The notes: generated from the sequence alone by a model not told the origin. Counted from the first letter of the stretch, positions 11,620 through 23,321 are shown. The stretch: 64,000 bases of DNA from Ulota crispa (GCA_963920765.1 OY987245.1:25064727-25128726), one strand, 5' to 3'. Made by a program: numbers and translations.

Positions 11620-12351
11620 GTGATTATGAGTGTTCTGTCATATTCAATTAAAATTTTATTCATACTCTTAAGAATTTTTTTACGGTGCCAGAAAATTGAT
11701 AGGGAAAATTTGGACTATGAATATGCAGAATTTGGCCACGATTTATCACACGGTGGAGACTTACCAGCAACAGTGGTGGCACTCAAAAACCCTATCAATC
11801 AAATAACCTATGATGAGTCTTGCATGGATCGTCATCCTCCAGGAGACCCTAGTAAAAGGGCATTCACATACTTCATCCTCACCTTTGGACGATTCTTTCT
11901 TACAGCTGGCTTACGATTATTTATGTGCAAAGTGATTTTGTCAATGTCAGCAAGCAAAGATGTGTTAGCCATGGCATCCATTGAGATGGACGTCAGCACT
12001 ATAGAAGCAGGCAATACTGTCACTATAAAATGGCGAGGTAAACCAGTGTTTGTGCGCAACCGTACTGAAGACGACATAAAGTTGGCAAACTCAGTGAATC
12101 TATCAGAGTTGCGAGACCCTCAAACAGATGCTTCACGGACCTCAAATCCCACATATCTCATCGTGGTTGGAGTTTGCACACATTTGGGATGTGTGCCTCT
12201 TCCTGGAGCAGGTGATTATGGAGGTTGGTTTTGCCCTTGTCATGGCTCCCATTACGACATCTCTGGCCGTATACGTAAAGGTCCTGCCCCTCGAAACCTT
12301 GAAGTTCCTGAGTATAAATGGCTTGATGACACTAAGGTGGTCATTGGATAG
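11620..12351 (+). CDS. Rieske iron-sulfur protein of cytochrome bc1 complex (intronless frame; retrocopy or terminal exon)
   Basis: The 243-residue frame encodes the ubiquinol-cytochrome c reductase iron-sulfur subunit. This protein sits in the mitochondrial inner membrane and passes electrons from ubiquinol to cytochrome c1 through a 2Fe-2S cluster. Residues 186-191 read CTHLGC and 205-210 CPCHGS, so both Cys and both His ligands and the two disulfide cysteines are present. The conserved plant segments [10 protein letters not shown] (before the membrane helix), [19 protein letters not shown] and GRIRKGPAP are intact, and the C terminus VVIG is where the family normally ends. No intron interrupts residues 25-243. 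The first 24 residues (hydrophobic, beginning MIMSV) do not look like a matrix-targeting presequence. A pyrimidine-rich stretch ending in CAG at 11689-11691 could be a splice acceptor, making 11692 the start of a last exon (KIDREN onward). The gene may therefore be complete only with an unseen first exon, or be a retrocopy. Domain identity is certain; functionality is not. Confidence 0.85.
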   Translation: MIMSVLSYSIKILFILLRIFLRCQKIDRENLDYEYAEFGHDLSHGGDLPATVVALKNPINQITYDESCMDRHPPGDPSKRAFTYFILTFGRFFLTAGLRLFMCKVILSMSASKDVLAMASIEMDVSTIEAGNTVTIKWRGKPVFVRNRTEDDIKLANSVNLSELRDPQTDASRTSNPTYLIVVGVCTHLGCVPLPGAGDYGGWFCPCHGSHYDISGRIRKGPAPRNLEVPEYKWLDDTKVVIG

Positions 12352-13910
12352 CTTCTTCTACTACTACATGCATACACTACTCACTTTGAGTTTGAATCAT
12401 CTCTTGTCTCTACATTCATACATTCATGAGAACAGTTGCAGCGATGATGAAAGCAAAGTAGTTGAAGTGTCTCCAAATTATAGGTAAGTTGATCACAAGT
12501 ACAACAATTTTTTAGCTTTATCAATCAAGAGGAGCTGATTAATTGTGAGGCTAAATTTGGCTGCTTTCACAGAATTCAAGTTTAGGATTTTTCTCCCCAA
12601 ACTTCATACAATAGAACAAACATCTTTAAACTACGGAAAACAACTGCATGCACAAGTTTTGTATTTCTATTGTCTTTGGATTGTCATTAGTAATAACAAA
12701 AAAATGTTTTGATATTCTAAAATTTAAGATAGTTATTGAAAAGAAAAGAAAGCATAAAACTTCTACAATCAATAAACAAAATTGAGTCAAACAATATATT
12801 CTGTATTTTGTAATTAGTTGACTATTTGAACCAAAAAATTGAAGAAAATCACTCATAATACATATCAAGAGTTCAAAATTATAGATCATGCTTCAAGGTA
12901 GTGTAATAAAGTATGACTTGGAGGGTGATGGCACAATTAGGGTACCCCCAAAAGGATCATATGGACGTCCAAAAAGGTTCATGAAGGACCTATTTGCCTA
13001 TTGATAATTTGAGTCTAGACTATCTATATTAGGGGGAACTTTGAATGTGCAAGTGATGAGGCATTTACCTTGTGTTCTCTTTATGTTATGAAGTTCATTT
13101 CAAAAAAAATCCCTCCATAATAATGACTATCTTGAGTCCTTTTCACACCATACAAGTAATTAGAATTCACATGTCTTGATTTGGACTTTTTTGAACTTGT
13201 AATTTGTCATGGCTTTACAATATTGATTATTAACATTTTGGCAATTTCGACCATACATACACCTAGAAACAAGTATATGTGCATGTTTTTGCCACTTGAA
13301 AAGTAAAATTACAATTGTTTGATATTTTATAATGATCGTGGAAAAACCCACCTTGAATTGTTGTATTTTACATGCTAATTTATTTTAATCATACAAACCA
13401 TACATGTTTGTACAACAATAATTCTATTTTCCCGGATCTTATCAAATAAATTTGTAGTTGAGTTTGTAGTTTGGATGAGTTGTTCACTTTGTCTTGTTGG
13501 AATGGGATAGTTCAAAAATTTCTTACAAAAGAACTCATTTGGACATGATAACATCCCAATTTTAAAATTTTTTTTTTTTTTTTTTCTAGTTTACAAGTAT
13601 AAGCATGTTATTTTTAAAGTGTTGACAACACACTACTATCCATTAAAGCTTATAAAAACAGAGAATTATCATAGGTAAGGCCAAAAAATAGTTATATAGT
13701 CCTTTGAAGGTACCTTGATTGAGCCATTGCCCTAAACAGCTTTCAAAACCTCATTGTTTGATTGAAATTAAATAAGATCAAGTCAATTTTGATTAAAAAC
13801 ACATTTGGTGGAACTTGATGTGCAATATATACAGAGTTATAGGAATTTTCCAATAATTGAAAATTGTTCTGGTTGTACTCAACTTTCTCACAAAGTGCTA
13901 GGAGATTGTA
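12352..13910. other. intergenic, no gene recognised
   Basis: AT-rich sequence downstream of the Rieske frame. No poly(A) tract directly follows its stop codon. A run of about 20 T lies at 13568-13587. Nothing else is identifiable. Confidence 0.5.
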
Positions 13911-14805
13911 TTGTACAATACCCAAAAGAAAGAGTACATAACACCCTTTTATGACATCCAAAGAAGTATGTATAACTATGTATAACAAAGAATATAATTG
14001 ACATTTCATTTTCACATTTTTAATATGCAATTCTCATGCAATCTTGATCAAGCATGTCAAATTTCAGTTACTAAAACCCAAATCCTATTTTTGGTAAACG
14101 GTTTTGTGTCAAAATCATGGTTTTACAAGAAAGTTAATTAATAAATAGTGGTGATGAATTTTTGAGATTTGATTGCATGGATATGTAGGAGACATCCATA
14201 TGCACATCTTCCTTTTGAAGAAACATTTCCAAAAAAATTCAAAATTCCTTATGTAGAGATTTTAATGTTAGAGTGATTATGACTAAATTTAGTAAAATAC
14301 AGATTTCTTCATGGAAATTAGTTTTTGGCAAAAAAAATCATATCACCATGTTTAAAGGTACAAACTTAATCACAATGTAAGAGTCAAATAACAAAACCTA
14401 ATTTCCATGAAGAAATCTGTATTTTACTAAATTTGGTCATGATCACCCTAACATAAAATCTCTATAGAAGGAATTTTGAATTTTTTGGAAATGTTTCTTC
14501 AAAAGGAAGATGTGCATATGGATGTCTCCTACATATCCATGCAATCAAATCTCAAAAATTCATCACCACTCTTTATTAATTAACTTTCTTGTAAAACCAT
14601 GATTTTGACACAAAACCATTTACCAAAAATAGGATTTGGGTTTTAGTAACTGAAATTTGACATGCTTGATCAAGACTGCATGAGAATTGCATATTAAAAA
14701 TGTGAGAATGAAATGTCAATTATATTCTTTGTTATACATAGTTATACATACATCTTTGAATGCCATAAAAGGGTGTTATGTACTCTTTCTTTTGGGTACT
14801 GTACA
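13911..14805. mobile_element. fold-back element, TGTACAGTAC family, copy 2 (895 bp)
   Basis: Near-palindrome with ends TTGTACAATACCC and, inverted, TGTACAGTACCC. The arms of about 430 bp pair closely; an example block is GATTGCATGGATATGTAGGA at about 14170, matched inverted near 14525. Arm sequence such as AAACCCAA...TTTTTGGT, TTTACAAGAAA and TTGCATGGATAT is shared with the element at 2842-3738, and the lengths differ by only 2 bp. It is a non-coding, non-autonomous fold-back transposon. Confidence 0.75.
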
Positions 14806-15327
14806 TCATACGTTCAATTATATACACATACTTAAATGCAAATTTATAGAGATAATGTTTGTTACTTTAAACTTTATCATAAACATGGGAATCTTGAGTT
14901 CATATTTGACTTGGGGATATGGAGTAAGTCTATTGTTGTAAGAAGAAGTTCAATTTAGGCAACCTAAAAATGATATTTTTGAATCTAAGCTCGATTGAAG
15001 TTCCTCAAAACCTTGCCATAAACTCCAAGATTGTTTCTTCAAATTTCAGGAAAGTTTTAACTAAAGTTTAGTGGCATATGCATGATATTGTAATATTTAT
15101 GTACAATTTATTAGAATCATTAATTTGTACAAAAATGGCCTGTAAGAAAAACTATGAATCAAAAGTGAAATCTGTAAAGCTGAGGAAAAAAAAAAAAAAA
15201 AAAAAAAAAAACACTATAATTTGGACCTCGGCACCATATGTCTGGGCATGATAAGTTGACATTTCAATTTGAACAACTAATTGTAGCATAGTGGAAATAT
15301 GAATCTACACTTTGCTAAACCATTTGC
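14806..15327. other. AT-rich spacer with poly(A) tract
   Basis: A run of 26 A lies at 15186-15211. No gene or recognised repeat otherwise. Confidence 0.5.
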
Positions 15328-16266
15328 TTAACCCCTAAAGGACCATTGTCCCTTCGGGGGACAAGTTGGACTTCAGGCATGTACATATGGCTAGACTACT
15401 TTGTGTGATTTTTTGAAACTTTTAATGAAAGTGGGGAATTCAAAGATTTTTGTGGGCATCTAATTTTTTTCTTCATTTTGACATTTAATGAAGAAATTAT
15501 GCATGAATTTATGAAAATCTAGGGAGGACTGCCTGTCTGAAGAGCCCAAAAACTTCTTTTATTTATTTATTTAATTTTAAAATTAGAATTTGAAAATGGT
15601 TCTTTAGGTTTTTTCATTCATGAGAAGCTTTGAATCATTCCATATCAATCAATGACATGAAACTTATGAGGAGTTTTTGTTTGAGTGCAGTTATGGAATC
15701 TCTACTCTAAAATAAACTTTGAAGTCCTTTATTTTACTCAATTTTCAATATTAGGAAAACAAATTAAACTAAAGGAAGTAGATTTTTTATCACAACATTA
15801 TCACCGTTGGGATTAGCCTTTAACATTTCCATAATTAAATTCTTAACAATTTAGTGTTTTGACTCATTCTCTACTTCTTTTTACTTACTATTTTTTCCCA
15901 TGTCTTGTAAAGTTCCAATTGATTTGAAAATTCTGCCACGCATACCTAACTTGATCTCCTACATGGAAAAAATAAAGCGCAACTTTGGATAGAGCAATTT
16001 TTTTGTTATAAGAGTGGTCAAAGGCTTTTGAAATTTTTGGGTAGCATGGAAAAAAACTTTTTTTTCACTTTAGATGTAAATATCTCACTCCTCTCCATTT
16101 GAAATGAGTTGATTTTTTTCCCACAAGTACCTCTTCTAGTCTAGGACAAGATCATACTATTGGATTTCCCAAAAACAAAACATAAAATCCTTTTTTTCTA
16201 AACCTCCTAGAAGTGGCAGTTTTTAGTGATTTTGGCAAGAAAAAGGGCTTAGTCCTTTAGGGGTAA
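15328..16266. mobile_element. TTAACCCC-ended element, 939 bp, uninterrupted copy
   Basis: The left end is TTAACCCCTAAAGGACCA and the right end is GTCCTTTAGGGGTAA, an inverted pair. The element at 51336-52272 (937 bp) matches it end to end in the opposite orientation, with shared interior such as GGGCATCTAATTTTTT near one end and a TAGTCTAGGACAAGATC-like segment near the other. Parts also match 4980-6371 and 21951-23321. It has no coding potential and is non-autonomous. Confidence 0.75.
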
Positions 16267-17257
16267 ATGAAATTTATTTGGTTGCTATAATTTGTTTTAG
16301 GTTTGACAAAAATACTCCTTGAATTATACAAATACAATATCTAACAACTTTGAGATTTAGACAATTGAAACCAGCCTCATAAATGCAAGTCATCAAGTTT
16401 CAACATACATTCAAGCTCTAAAACATGTAACAGAAAGTACACTTTAGAAAGTTTATTTAGCAAGCGACAAGGCGGGGGTGATTGCAAGAAATACTTGTAC
16501 TATTTTCTATCTCCTTCACCTCCTAAAATCTTAAAGTAATGTTCACTTCAAAGTTATAGATGTTCCCTACTTTTTTTGTATTTTTATAAATTATTTACTA
16601 TTTTTAAGTGGACCCAAATTGCATGTCTACCTTTGTGGTTTTGGGGGATTTTAGTACTATATCAGGTCCAAAAAATCAAATTATGTGCCACAAACTAGGG
16701 AAGTGGTTTATCATGCATCATTACATGGATGGGTAGAAAGGTTTCACAAAATTCTAAATTCCATGCCATGCACATTGTCTCAAAGTGGGCATCCATGCTC
16801 CTTGCATTGGTGAAATAAAAAAACTTCCTTCAAAAACCACTTGCATAAGGTGAAGCTACTCAAAGAGATCAAAACTAGCCATTTTTTGTTTTATTTTTTG
16901 GGTTTTTTGTAATTACTAAAATTAAAAACATGGCAGCTTAGAAATTTTGATAATTTCCACTCCACATGCCTGCATAGTTCTCCTCTCCATTTACTGGCTT
17001 TACGTATTACCATTGGTCATTGACATCATTTGAGGATGTGCATTTTTTTCATCCATTCATTGAATTGCCATTATTGATAGTTGGCCTTCCTAAATGACAT
17101 GCCCCGTGCTTTGTTCCCAATAGATTTGGGATGGGAGGAGCAGTTTAGATTTCCACTGCAAAGATGTTGTGTAGTACTTGCAATACTGGTGGCACTGCCA
17201 GTGTTACACCCAAAAAGAGGCATTTTGAGACAAAAACTTGAAGTCTTTCTTGCAAGC
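16267..17257. repeat. spacer containing a truncated dispersed repeat (about 16480-16960)
   Basis: The stretch 16480-16960 matches 18475-18960 in the same orientation, for example GCATGTCTACCTTTGTGGTT, CACATTGTCTCAAAGTGG and CATTTTTTGTTTTATTTTTT. In the second location it is the body of an inserted element with visible ends. Here the right end is missing, so this copy is truncated. No gene is visible in the remainder. Confidence 0.6.
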
Positions 17258-17650
17258 ACCTGCAAACACCTCCAATTGCTACGCGGACACCCCCATAGCC
17301 AAGCCTATTAAATTTGAGATTATTGTTAAGCTAAAATATGAGATAAAACCAAAGCAATACTTTAGCGTACATTTGTGTCTACAAGGCGTTGCAAACTTAC
17401 AACAAATATGCCTCATTTGTGACACGGTTAGGAGTTAAACCAATAAATGAAGGGCACAATTGGTTTAACTCTTGACAGTGTCACAAATGAGGCATATTTG
17501 TTGCATGTTTGCAACTCATGTAGACGCAAATGTTTGCTAGAGTATTACTTTGATTCTATTTCATATTTTAGTGTAATAATGATCTCAAATTTAATAGATT
17601 TGACTATGAGGGTGTCCACACAGCAACTGGGGATGTTTACGTAATTGCTC
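17258..17650. repeat. palindromic MITE-like element of about 390 bp
   Basis: The left arm (GCGGACACCCCCATAGCC at 17283 onward, then ATTAAATTTGAGATTATTG) pairs with the right arm near 17570-17625. The centre carries GGTTAGGAGTTAAACCAAT opposite ATTGGTTTAACTC. The arms contain AACAAATATGCCTCATTTGT in both orientations. It is a fold-back type unrelated to the TGTACAGTAC family by sequence. Confidence 0.65.
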
Positions 17651-18401
17651 CCTTTATTTAACCCTTAAAGGCTGGGGGTTCACCATGGATACACGGCCCC
17701 CCGTGTATGCAGCGGGGACGAAAATTGTCCTTGTGGTCCTTTCAAGATTAATGACCATTTTTCAAGGAGAATTTGTATGAATGATTTGTAGATCATCTTT
17801 GTATTGAACATTGAATGACTATAATTGAAAATTGCTAAAATAAAATAAAAATGTACTCAAAAATCTCATTATTCATGGTTAGTGACCCTTACAATAGGTT
17901 TGCATTATGAACTTAAAGTGTAAAATTCTACCTATGGCAATTTAGAACCAATAATTACATTGTTTGTTTAGAGAAGATGATCTCATTTTTGAAGTGGGGA
18001 ATTCCATCTATAATTCAAACTTTAAAAAAAAAAATCAGCTATGATGTATATGTAAATAGCTTAAATTAGAAGAACATATTGTACAAATGATATTGAAAAA
18101 CAAACAAATAAACAACAAATAAGTTTAGAGAAAATAATAAGTGCACAACTTAGTACTAAGGTACTTCAATGACTCTTTAAGTAAAATTTTAAGAAATAAA
18201 GTGAAACACATCTAATTTGTAAAGCAAAGGCAAAAACATGTCTTTAAAAACTTAGACCTAGAAAAAATTATATCTAAAACTTATGCTCAAAAGAAGAACA
18301 ATGAAAAATACCAAGAAAATGAAAATTTTGATGGATAATACCAAAAATATAGTAAAATTTTCAAAAAAAACAAAATTAAATTAATAAAAAAGGTTTCCAA
18401 C
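17651..18401. other. AT-rich spacer
   Basis: It starts with TTTAACCCTTAAAGGCTGGG at about 17658 and a small GC-rich palindrome (CACGGCCCCCCGTG) at 17691-17704. This looks like one end of a TTAACCCC-type element without an identifiable partner. The rest is featureless AT-rich sequence. Confidence 0.45.
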
Positions 18402-19465
18402 TTAACCCCTAAAGGACCAATGTCCTTGCTCCAAACAAATGGGATTTTGGGCATGTACTTATGGGCAATTTCAAGAAACACTTGTACTACATTCTGTCCT
18501 CTACCCCTAGGCGGGAGGTAATAGGCTTGTATCTTTTGCATAACAAGTTCTTTTGACTTGAACTTTCAAGGTAAGGTGAACATCAAAGTTACTAACATTT
18601 TGTAAATTTTTGGTGTTTTTTAAAATTAATTCTATTTATTAGGGGGCCCTGATTGCATGTCTACCTTTGTGGTTTTGGGGGTTTTTAGTACTACATTGGG
18701 TCCAAAAAAGCAAATTTGTTACCACGAATCAAGGTAGTGGTTTAGGAAGCATCATTACACAGATCTATAAACCCATTTTATAAAACTCAAAAATCTCTGC
18801 CCTACACATTGTCTCAAAGTGGACATCCTTTCCCCCTCCATTGGTGCAAGACAAAAACCTTCCTCCAAAAAATACTTGCATTAGTTCAAGCTAATGAGGG
18901 AAATAAAAAATGGCCATGTTTTGTTTTATTTTTTGGATTTTTTGACTATTTTCTATAAAGAAAAAAGAAAATTATCTTTTTGTTGGTAATTTTTGTCCTT
19001 CTATTTTTGTGCATAACTTTTAGAATAAATTTTTTCTAGGTCTGACTTTTCACAAGTATGCTATTTTAAGTGCTTTACAAATTGTCCAATTTTTATTTAT
19101 TTATTTCAAAAGCTCATAGTACTACCTAGTACTACCAGTTTTAAGGGTGTTTGATACAAAACTATGAAGTGTTTCTTGGAACTACCCTTATAGCTAGACT
19201 ACTTTGTGTGATTTTCTGAAACTTTTATGGACAATGGGAAATTCAAAAATTTGCACAGGCATTTGATTCTTTATTCATTACAACATTTATTGAAGAATAT
19301 ATGCATGAGTTTCTAGAATTTAGTGGAGGGCAAGCATACCAAAACTTCTTAAAAAGGTGCATTTAAAAAAAAAATGAAATTGGTTCTTTAGATTTACATA
19401 GATGTGAGAAGCTTTGGATCATTCAAATTTGGTTGATTAGATGAAAATTATGAGAAGTTTTAGGT
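18402..19465. repeat. TTAACCCC-type element fragment split by a nested insertion
   Basis: 18402-18467 (TTAACCCCTAAAGGACCAAT...GGGCATGTACTTATG) and 19188-19465 (TAGCTAGACTACTTTGTGTG...GAGAAGTTTTAG) together match the left half of the element at 15328-16266. The sequence between them is a separate insertion, listed below. Confidence 0.65.
18468..19187. mobile_element. nested insertion of about 720 bp with short inverted ends
   Basis: The ends carry TTTCAAGAAACACTT and, inverted, TTCCAAGAAACACTT. CTTAT flanks the insertion on both sides, and the uninterrupted relatives read GTACATATGGCTAGAC, so a target duplication of about 5 bp is plausible. The exact boundary is uncertain by a few bases. A truncated relative lies at about 16480-16960. 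Non-coding. Confidence 0.6.
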
Positions 19466-19479
19466 TGCACAAGGATGTG

Positions 19480-19700
19480 TTTGATATCTCAAAATGATTT
19501 GGGGGCATTTTTGATATTTTAACATAGCCAAGAGACATTTTAGATACATTCCCAAAAAGCTAGGATACGTTTTAATGATATTATCAAAAATAATCAGGGG
19601 TATAGTTGATATTTCAACACAAAGCTGAGGATTTTTTTTTTCAAATCTTGGAGGGGAATATTTGTTATTTTGAAAGAATAGAGGGACATTTTTTATAGTT
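19480..19700. repeat. degenerate short tandem repeat
   Basis: A loose pattern recurs about every 40-50 bases: a G-rich start, then ATTTTTGATATTTT or similar (for example at 19505, 19535, 19590, 19660). The units are strongly diverged. No coding sequence. Confidence 0.35.
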
Positions 19701-19715
19701 TTTCTAGATTTAAAA

Positions 19716-20105
19716 AAGGGAAAATATCTAAAATGACCCTGACAAAGGGTCATATTTTGGAACTAGTTTTGACTATTTCAATATATTGGAAATAGGCCTA
19801 AGCTCTTGTTTATCTATACTAATAATAGGCTTGGTTCCATTAGTTGCGTAGTTGGGTGTCTATAATAGAATAAAATCTTTATTAGTTGAGTAGTTGGGTG
19901 TTGTTCCAAGAAGATTAAGTGACGGTTATGTGGTGGTTATTCTTATTTCTATGATTATGTGGCAGTTATGGTTGTCCTTGGAGATGGGTTATACACGGGA
20001 ATAGGGATAGACAAGAGCTCAAGCCTATTTCCAATATATTGAAATAATCAACACTGGTTTTGAAATATGGCCCTTTGTTAAGGTCATTTTAGATATTTTC
20101 CCTTA
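19716..20105. mobile_element. 390-bp MITE with AAGGGAAAATATC ends
   Basis: The terminal inverted repeats start AAGGGAAAATATCTAAAATG and continue with the same order of blocks on both sides (CAAAGGG, then ATATTTTG, then TTTCAATATATTGGAAATAG, then GCCTAAGCTCTTGT). The inverted ends therefore extend for over 100 bp. Flanking A/T-rich sequence hides any target duplication. Confidence 0.7.
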
Positions 20106-20147
20106 AATCAAATTACAAAATAGGGGCAAGCTCATACTTACTCCCCT

Positions 20148-20368
20148 TAACCCCTGAACGTTGGGAAGGCCCTTTGTGGCCATATGTACATTTTTTTATA
20201 CAATGTATTCAAGGGGGTTGGGAGTGAAATCAGATGTGACAATATAAAAGGAAGTAATATGTGTTGCACAAATGCCTTCAGGGCAACCTTCAACAACCCA
20301 AAATACTGAGAGAAAATTGTTAGAATATGGTGCTGTATCCAAGAGCCCCATAGGGGTTCAAGGGTTAC
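20148..20368. mobile_element. short TTAACCCCTGAAC-ended element (220 bp)
   Basis: The left end TTAACCCCTGAACG has an inverted counterpart TAACCCTTGAACCCC at the right. The left subterminal sequence GGCCCTTTGTGGCCATATGT matches the left end of the 3.3-kb element at 34532-37795. This is plausibly an internally deleted relative. Confidence 0.5.
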
Positions 20369-20537
20369 CTTACTAAAAATAAAAAACGTAGAGCTTTACA
20401 CCCTGAACCCTACAAACACATGTGGGCAGTAGACCGACCCAGCATGCTAGATGGCAGCCTAGATCCCAAGGCAGTGCTTGTCAGCAATACACCTCAGTGA
20501 CTCATGCAGAGTGTACTAAGTTTAGACATGTCAGCTT

Positions 20538-21165
20538 TTAACCCCTAAATGCTCAACGACGGTATTTTAAAGTTCAATAAAACCTAACCAAGCTGATATT
20601 CTTAGTGTTTTAGAATTATTCATTTTGAAGTTTAGTTTTAGTTTCAAAAACCCAACTTTGAAAATTTTTGTTTGTGAAATTTTTATTTAAGATTTTGTGT
20701 AAGGGTGTCCATTGTAATCTTGAAATTTTTGTGTGTTGAGACCTCATGAAAATGAGTCTCAAATACATTAGATCTTGGAGAAAAATTCACACTCAAAATT
20801 TATTTTAAAAATTTATAAAAGAGATTTCAAAAAATTGTGAATAGATTGAAATTATGTATGTTATGATCTTTAACCTCATATTTTTTTGGTGACCAAAATT
20901 TTAAATTGACAAGTGAAAAGGGGATTGAAAGACTTAAAGTCATTTTTGTAGTTTTAACACCCTTTTGATCAAACATAATAATCTTTCTATCCATAAGTGG
21001 TATTGTTATGTTTTCTTTTCTTGTGTGATGTTTAACATATCTAGTTTGAATTTGCATGGTTACAACTTTAAAAGAATTATACAACTTATCAAAATATTGA
21101 CTTTTTGTTCAGTTTAGAAAAAATTCCTAAAAGCTCAAAAAAAGCCTTGGGCATTTAGGGGTTAA
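20538..21165. mobile_element. 628-bp element with TTAACCCCTAAATGC ends
   Basis: The terminal inverted repeat TTAACCCCTAAATGC is perfect at both ends. The interior is AT-rich and not palindromic; a chance frame of 85 codons inside it shows no known domain. It shares only its ends with the other TTAACCCC elements. Confidence 0.65.
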
Positions 21166-21950
21166 CAGTTCAACTTGCTGACTTTGCAAGAAGTCAAGAA
21201 CTGCTTGTGCCTTGCAACAGTATTTGGGGAGAAATTTAAACTTTGTTTGCTAATTTTTGTTGCTAACCCAATTTTTAAAACATTGGTAAATTCTAGCTGT
21301 AATTTGCCAATATTTTCTAAATAATCTCCTACTACATCATTTTAAAAGTGGCTGATCTCTTTTGTTTAAAATATTTATTGGACAAAATCTATTTATGTCA
21401 AAAAAACAAATTGTTTACGATCATTTCTTTTGTATTTATCAAGAGTTGAATCTAATGCATCCCTCCACTCTGAAAAGGACAAAGATTCTCCCACTTCTAA
21501 ACAATGGAAATAGAATTGAAAACAAATAAGTTTGTAATAAATCAATGTGAAAATTAAGAGTTTAGAATAATTGCTTTCATTAACTGAAAAAATCTAAACG
21601 TCTTCCAAGATATTTTTTTGTGATTCAACATTAAATGTTGAGACTTTGTTGTGTTTTTGCTCAAAAAAGTGCATCAATTAAAATATGGTTGTAATCAATT
21701 GTTGGGCCTTCAAGCATAGCACTTTTTAGATTAGTGATAGTCATGCAATTGCATTGCTTTGCACAAAGAAAGGCCTTTTGTACTTAATGAAACTCTTGTA
21801 TTGACATTTAATTATTTTGGAAAGAATAAGCAAATTAGCATACTTCAATTTCCAATCCTAGTTATTAGCCACTTTTTTTTTTATTGTTTTAGTAACTTGT
21901 ATCATGTATTTTAGAAAACAAGCAAGCAATAATCTACCCCTTCAAAATAT
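21166..21950. other. AT-rich spacer
   Basis: No gene, repeat or RNA feature recognised. Confidence 0.5.
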
Positions 21951-22744
21951 CAGCCTCTAAGAGGCCTGAGCCCTCTTTTCTACAAAAATCAGTGAAAACT
22001 GCCATTTTTAGGGGAATGAGTAGGAAAGTAGGAAAAAAAGCTTTTTTGAAAACCCAACCATTGGATCTTGCCTTAGATTATGGGAGGTACTTGTGGGGAA
22101 AAAATGAGCTCATTTTTTTGGAGAAGAGTGAGATATTAACATCTAATGTTAAGAAAATAAGTTTTTTCCTTCCTACCAAAAACTTTTAGAAGCCTCATCT
22201 AAAGTTAAGAAAATAAGTTTTTTCCTCCCTATCAAAAACTTTTAGAAGCCTTTGACCACTCTTATAGCAAAAACTTGCTCTACACAAAGTTGAGGTTTAG
22301 TTGCTCCTTGTAGAAAACCAAGTTAGATGTGTGTGAGAGAATTTCAAATGAATTAGAAGTATATAACATATTTAAAAAAATCTTGGATTGTTGGAAGGTC
22401 ATGAAATTTTCAAATACACCACAAAAATTTGAAGTAACATTCTGAAACTTCAATTACACTCACCCAAATGGCAAAAACCAAGGAATCTTAGCCTACTACA
22501 ACTTGGAAAAAAATGAAAAAAAAACCTGAATTGCTCAAAAAATTAAAGTACCAAGTTTTACAAGGAATAAAAGAAGTACTGGAGAGTTGGGAGTCTCCCA
22601 AGATGGACTCCTTCCACTCTACTCCCCTTTACCCAAGTGGCCACACCTTGTGCTTGTAAGAGCTGACCCTTTTTGGAATCAACATCCACTTACAGAAGAG
22701 ATGCTTGGCCCAAATTGCCCCTTTGAAGGGAAAAAAATTTGCAA

Positions 22745-22850
22745 TAAAAAATTGGTCCTAAATGACTACAAATGTCCTAAACAATTAAAATTTAGTCATT
22801 GTATAATTGTTTAGGACATTTGAAGTTGTTGTGAACCAATTTTTTAGGAT
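22745..22850. repeat. short palindrome of about 105 bp
   Basis: The arms read AAAAAATTGGTCCTAAATGA and onward to AAATGTCCTAAACAATTA, and pair with TAATTGTTTAGGACATTT and onward to ACCAATTTTTT. It is either a tiny MITE or a remnant inside the larger element. Confidence 0.5.
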
Positions 22851-23011
22851 TTTTTTTTCTTTTACCTAATTTTGATAAATTCTTGCATATCTATTTTGTA
22901 GAACGTTGAAATGATAAAAACAATTTAGATGTTCACATAGATTATTGAATTCTCCACCTTCAATAAAAATTCCAAAAAGTCACACAATTTTATTTAGCTC
23001 TATGTACATGC

Positions 23012-23268
23012 AACACCATATTCATTAAATTGGGAATTTTTGGACAATTTGGGACTTTTGAAGGTTTTAGATGATCCCCTAAAACCGTGTTTATAACATT
23101 TTTTTGGGTACACGTGCCCTCACTTGAGAGGAGGAGTTTGCAAGGGAAAAAATCTTGATAGGTCAAACCAAATCTAATAGTTTTGAATTTGGTTTAAGTT
23201 AACCTTTTGAGTTTAAGGTGAAGTTTAGTTAGGGAATCGCAAATTCCCAATTTAATGAATATGGTGTT
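23012..23268. mobile_element. 257-bp MITE with perfect 28-bp inverted ends and ATGC duplication
   Basis: The ends start AACACCATATTCATTAAATT and are identical and inverted for 28 bp. ATGC flanks both sides. The uninterrupted family copies read GTACATGCCCAAAATCC across this point, so the insertion and its 4-bp duplication are directly visible. Non-coding. Confidence 0.75.
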
Positions 23269-23321
23269 ATGCCCAAAATCCATTTGTTCTCCAAGAAGAC
23301 AATTGGGCCTATACGGGTTAA

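Larger units (their letters stand above)
21951..23321. mobile_element. diverged TTAACCCC-type element enlarged by nested insertions
   Basis: The left end is degraded (CTAAGAGGCCTGAGCCC) and the right end is GGGCCTATACGGGTTAA. The order of internal blocks is that of 51336-52272 in the same orientation (for example AAAACCCAACCATTGGATCT, CTACTACAACTTGGAAAAAA). It is about 430 bp longer than that copy. The excess includes the MITE at 23012-23268 and a palindromic stretch at about 22745-22850. Confidence 0.6.

Noticed and set aside
12128..12487. 119-codon frame overlapping the Rieske gene
   Set aside because: It is an out-of-frame shadow of the Rieske coding sequence.
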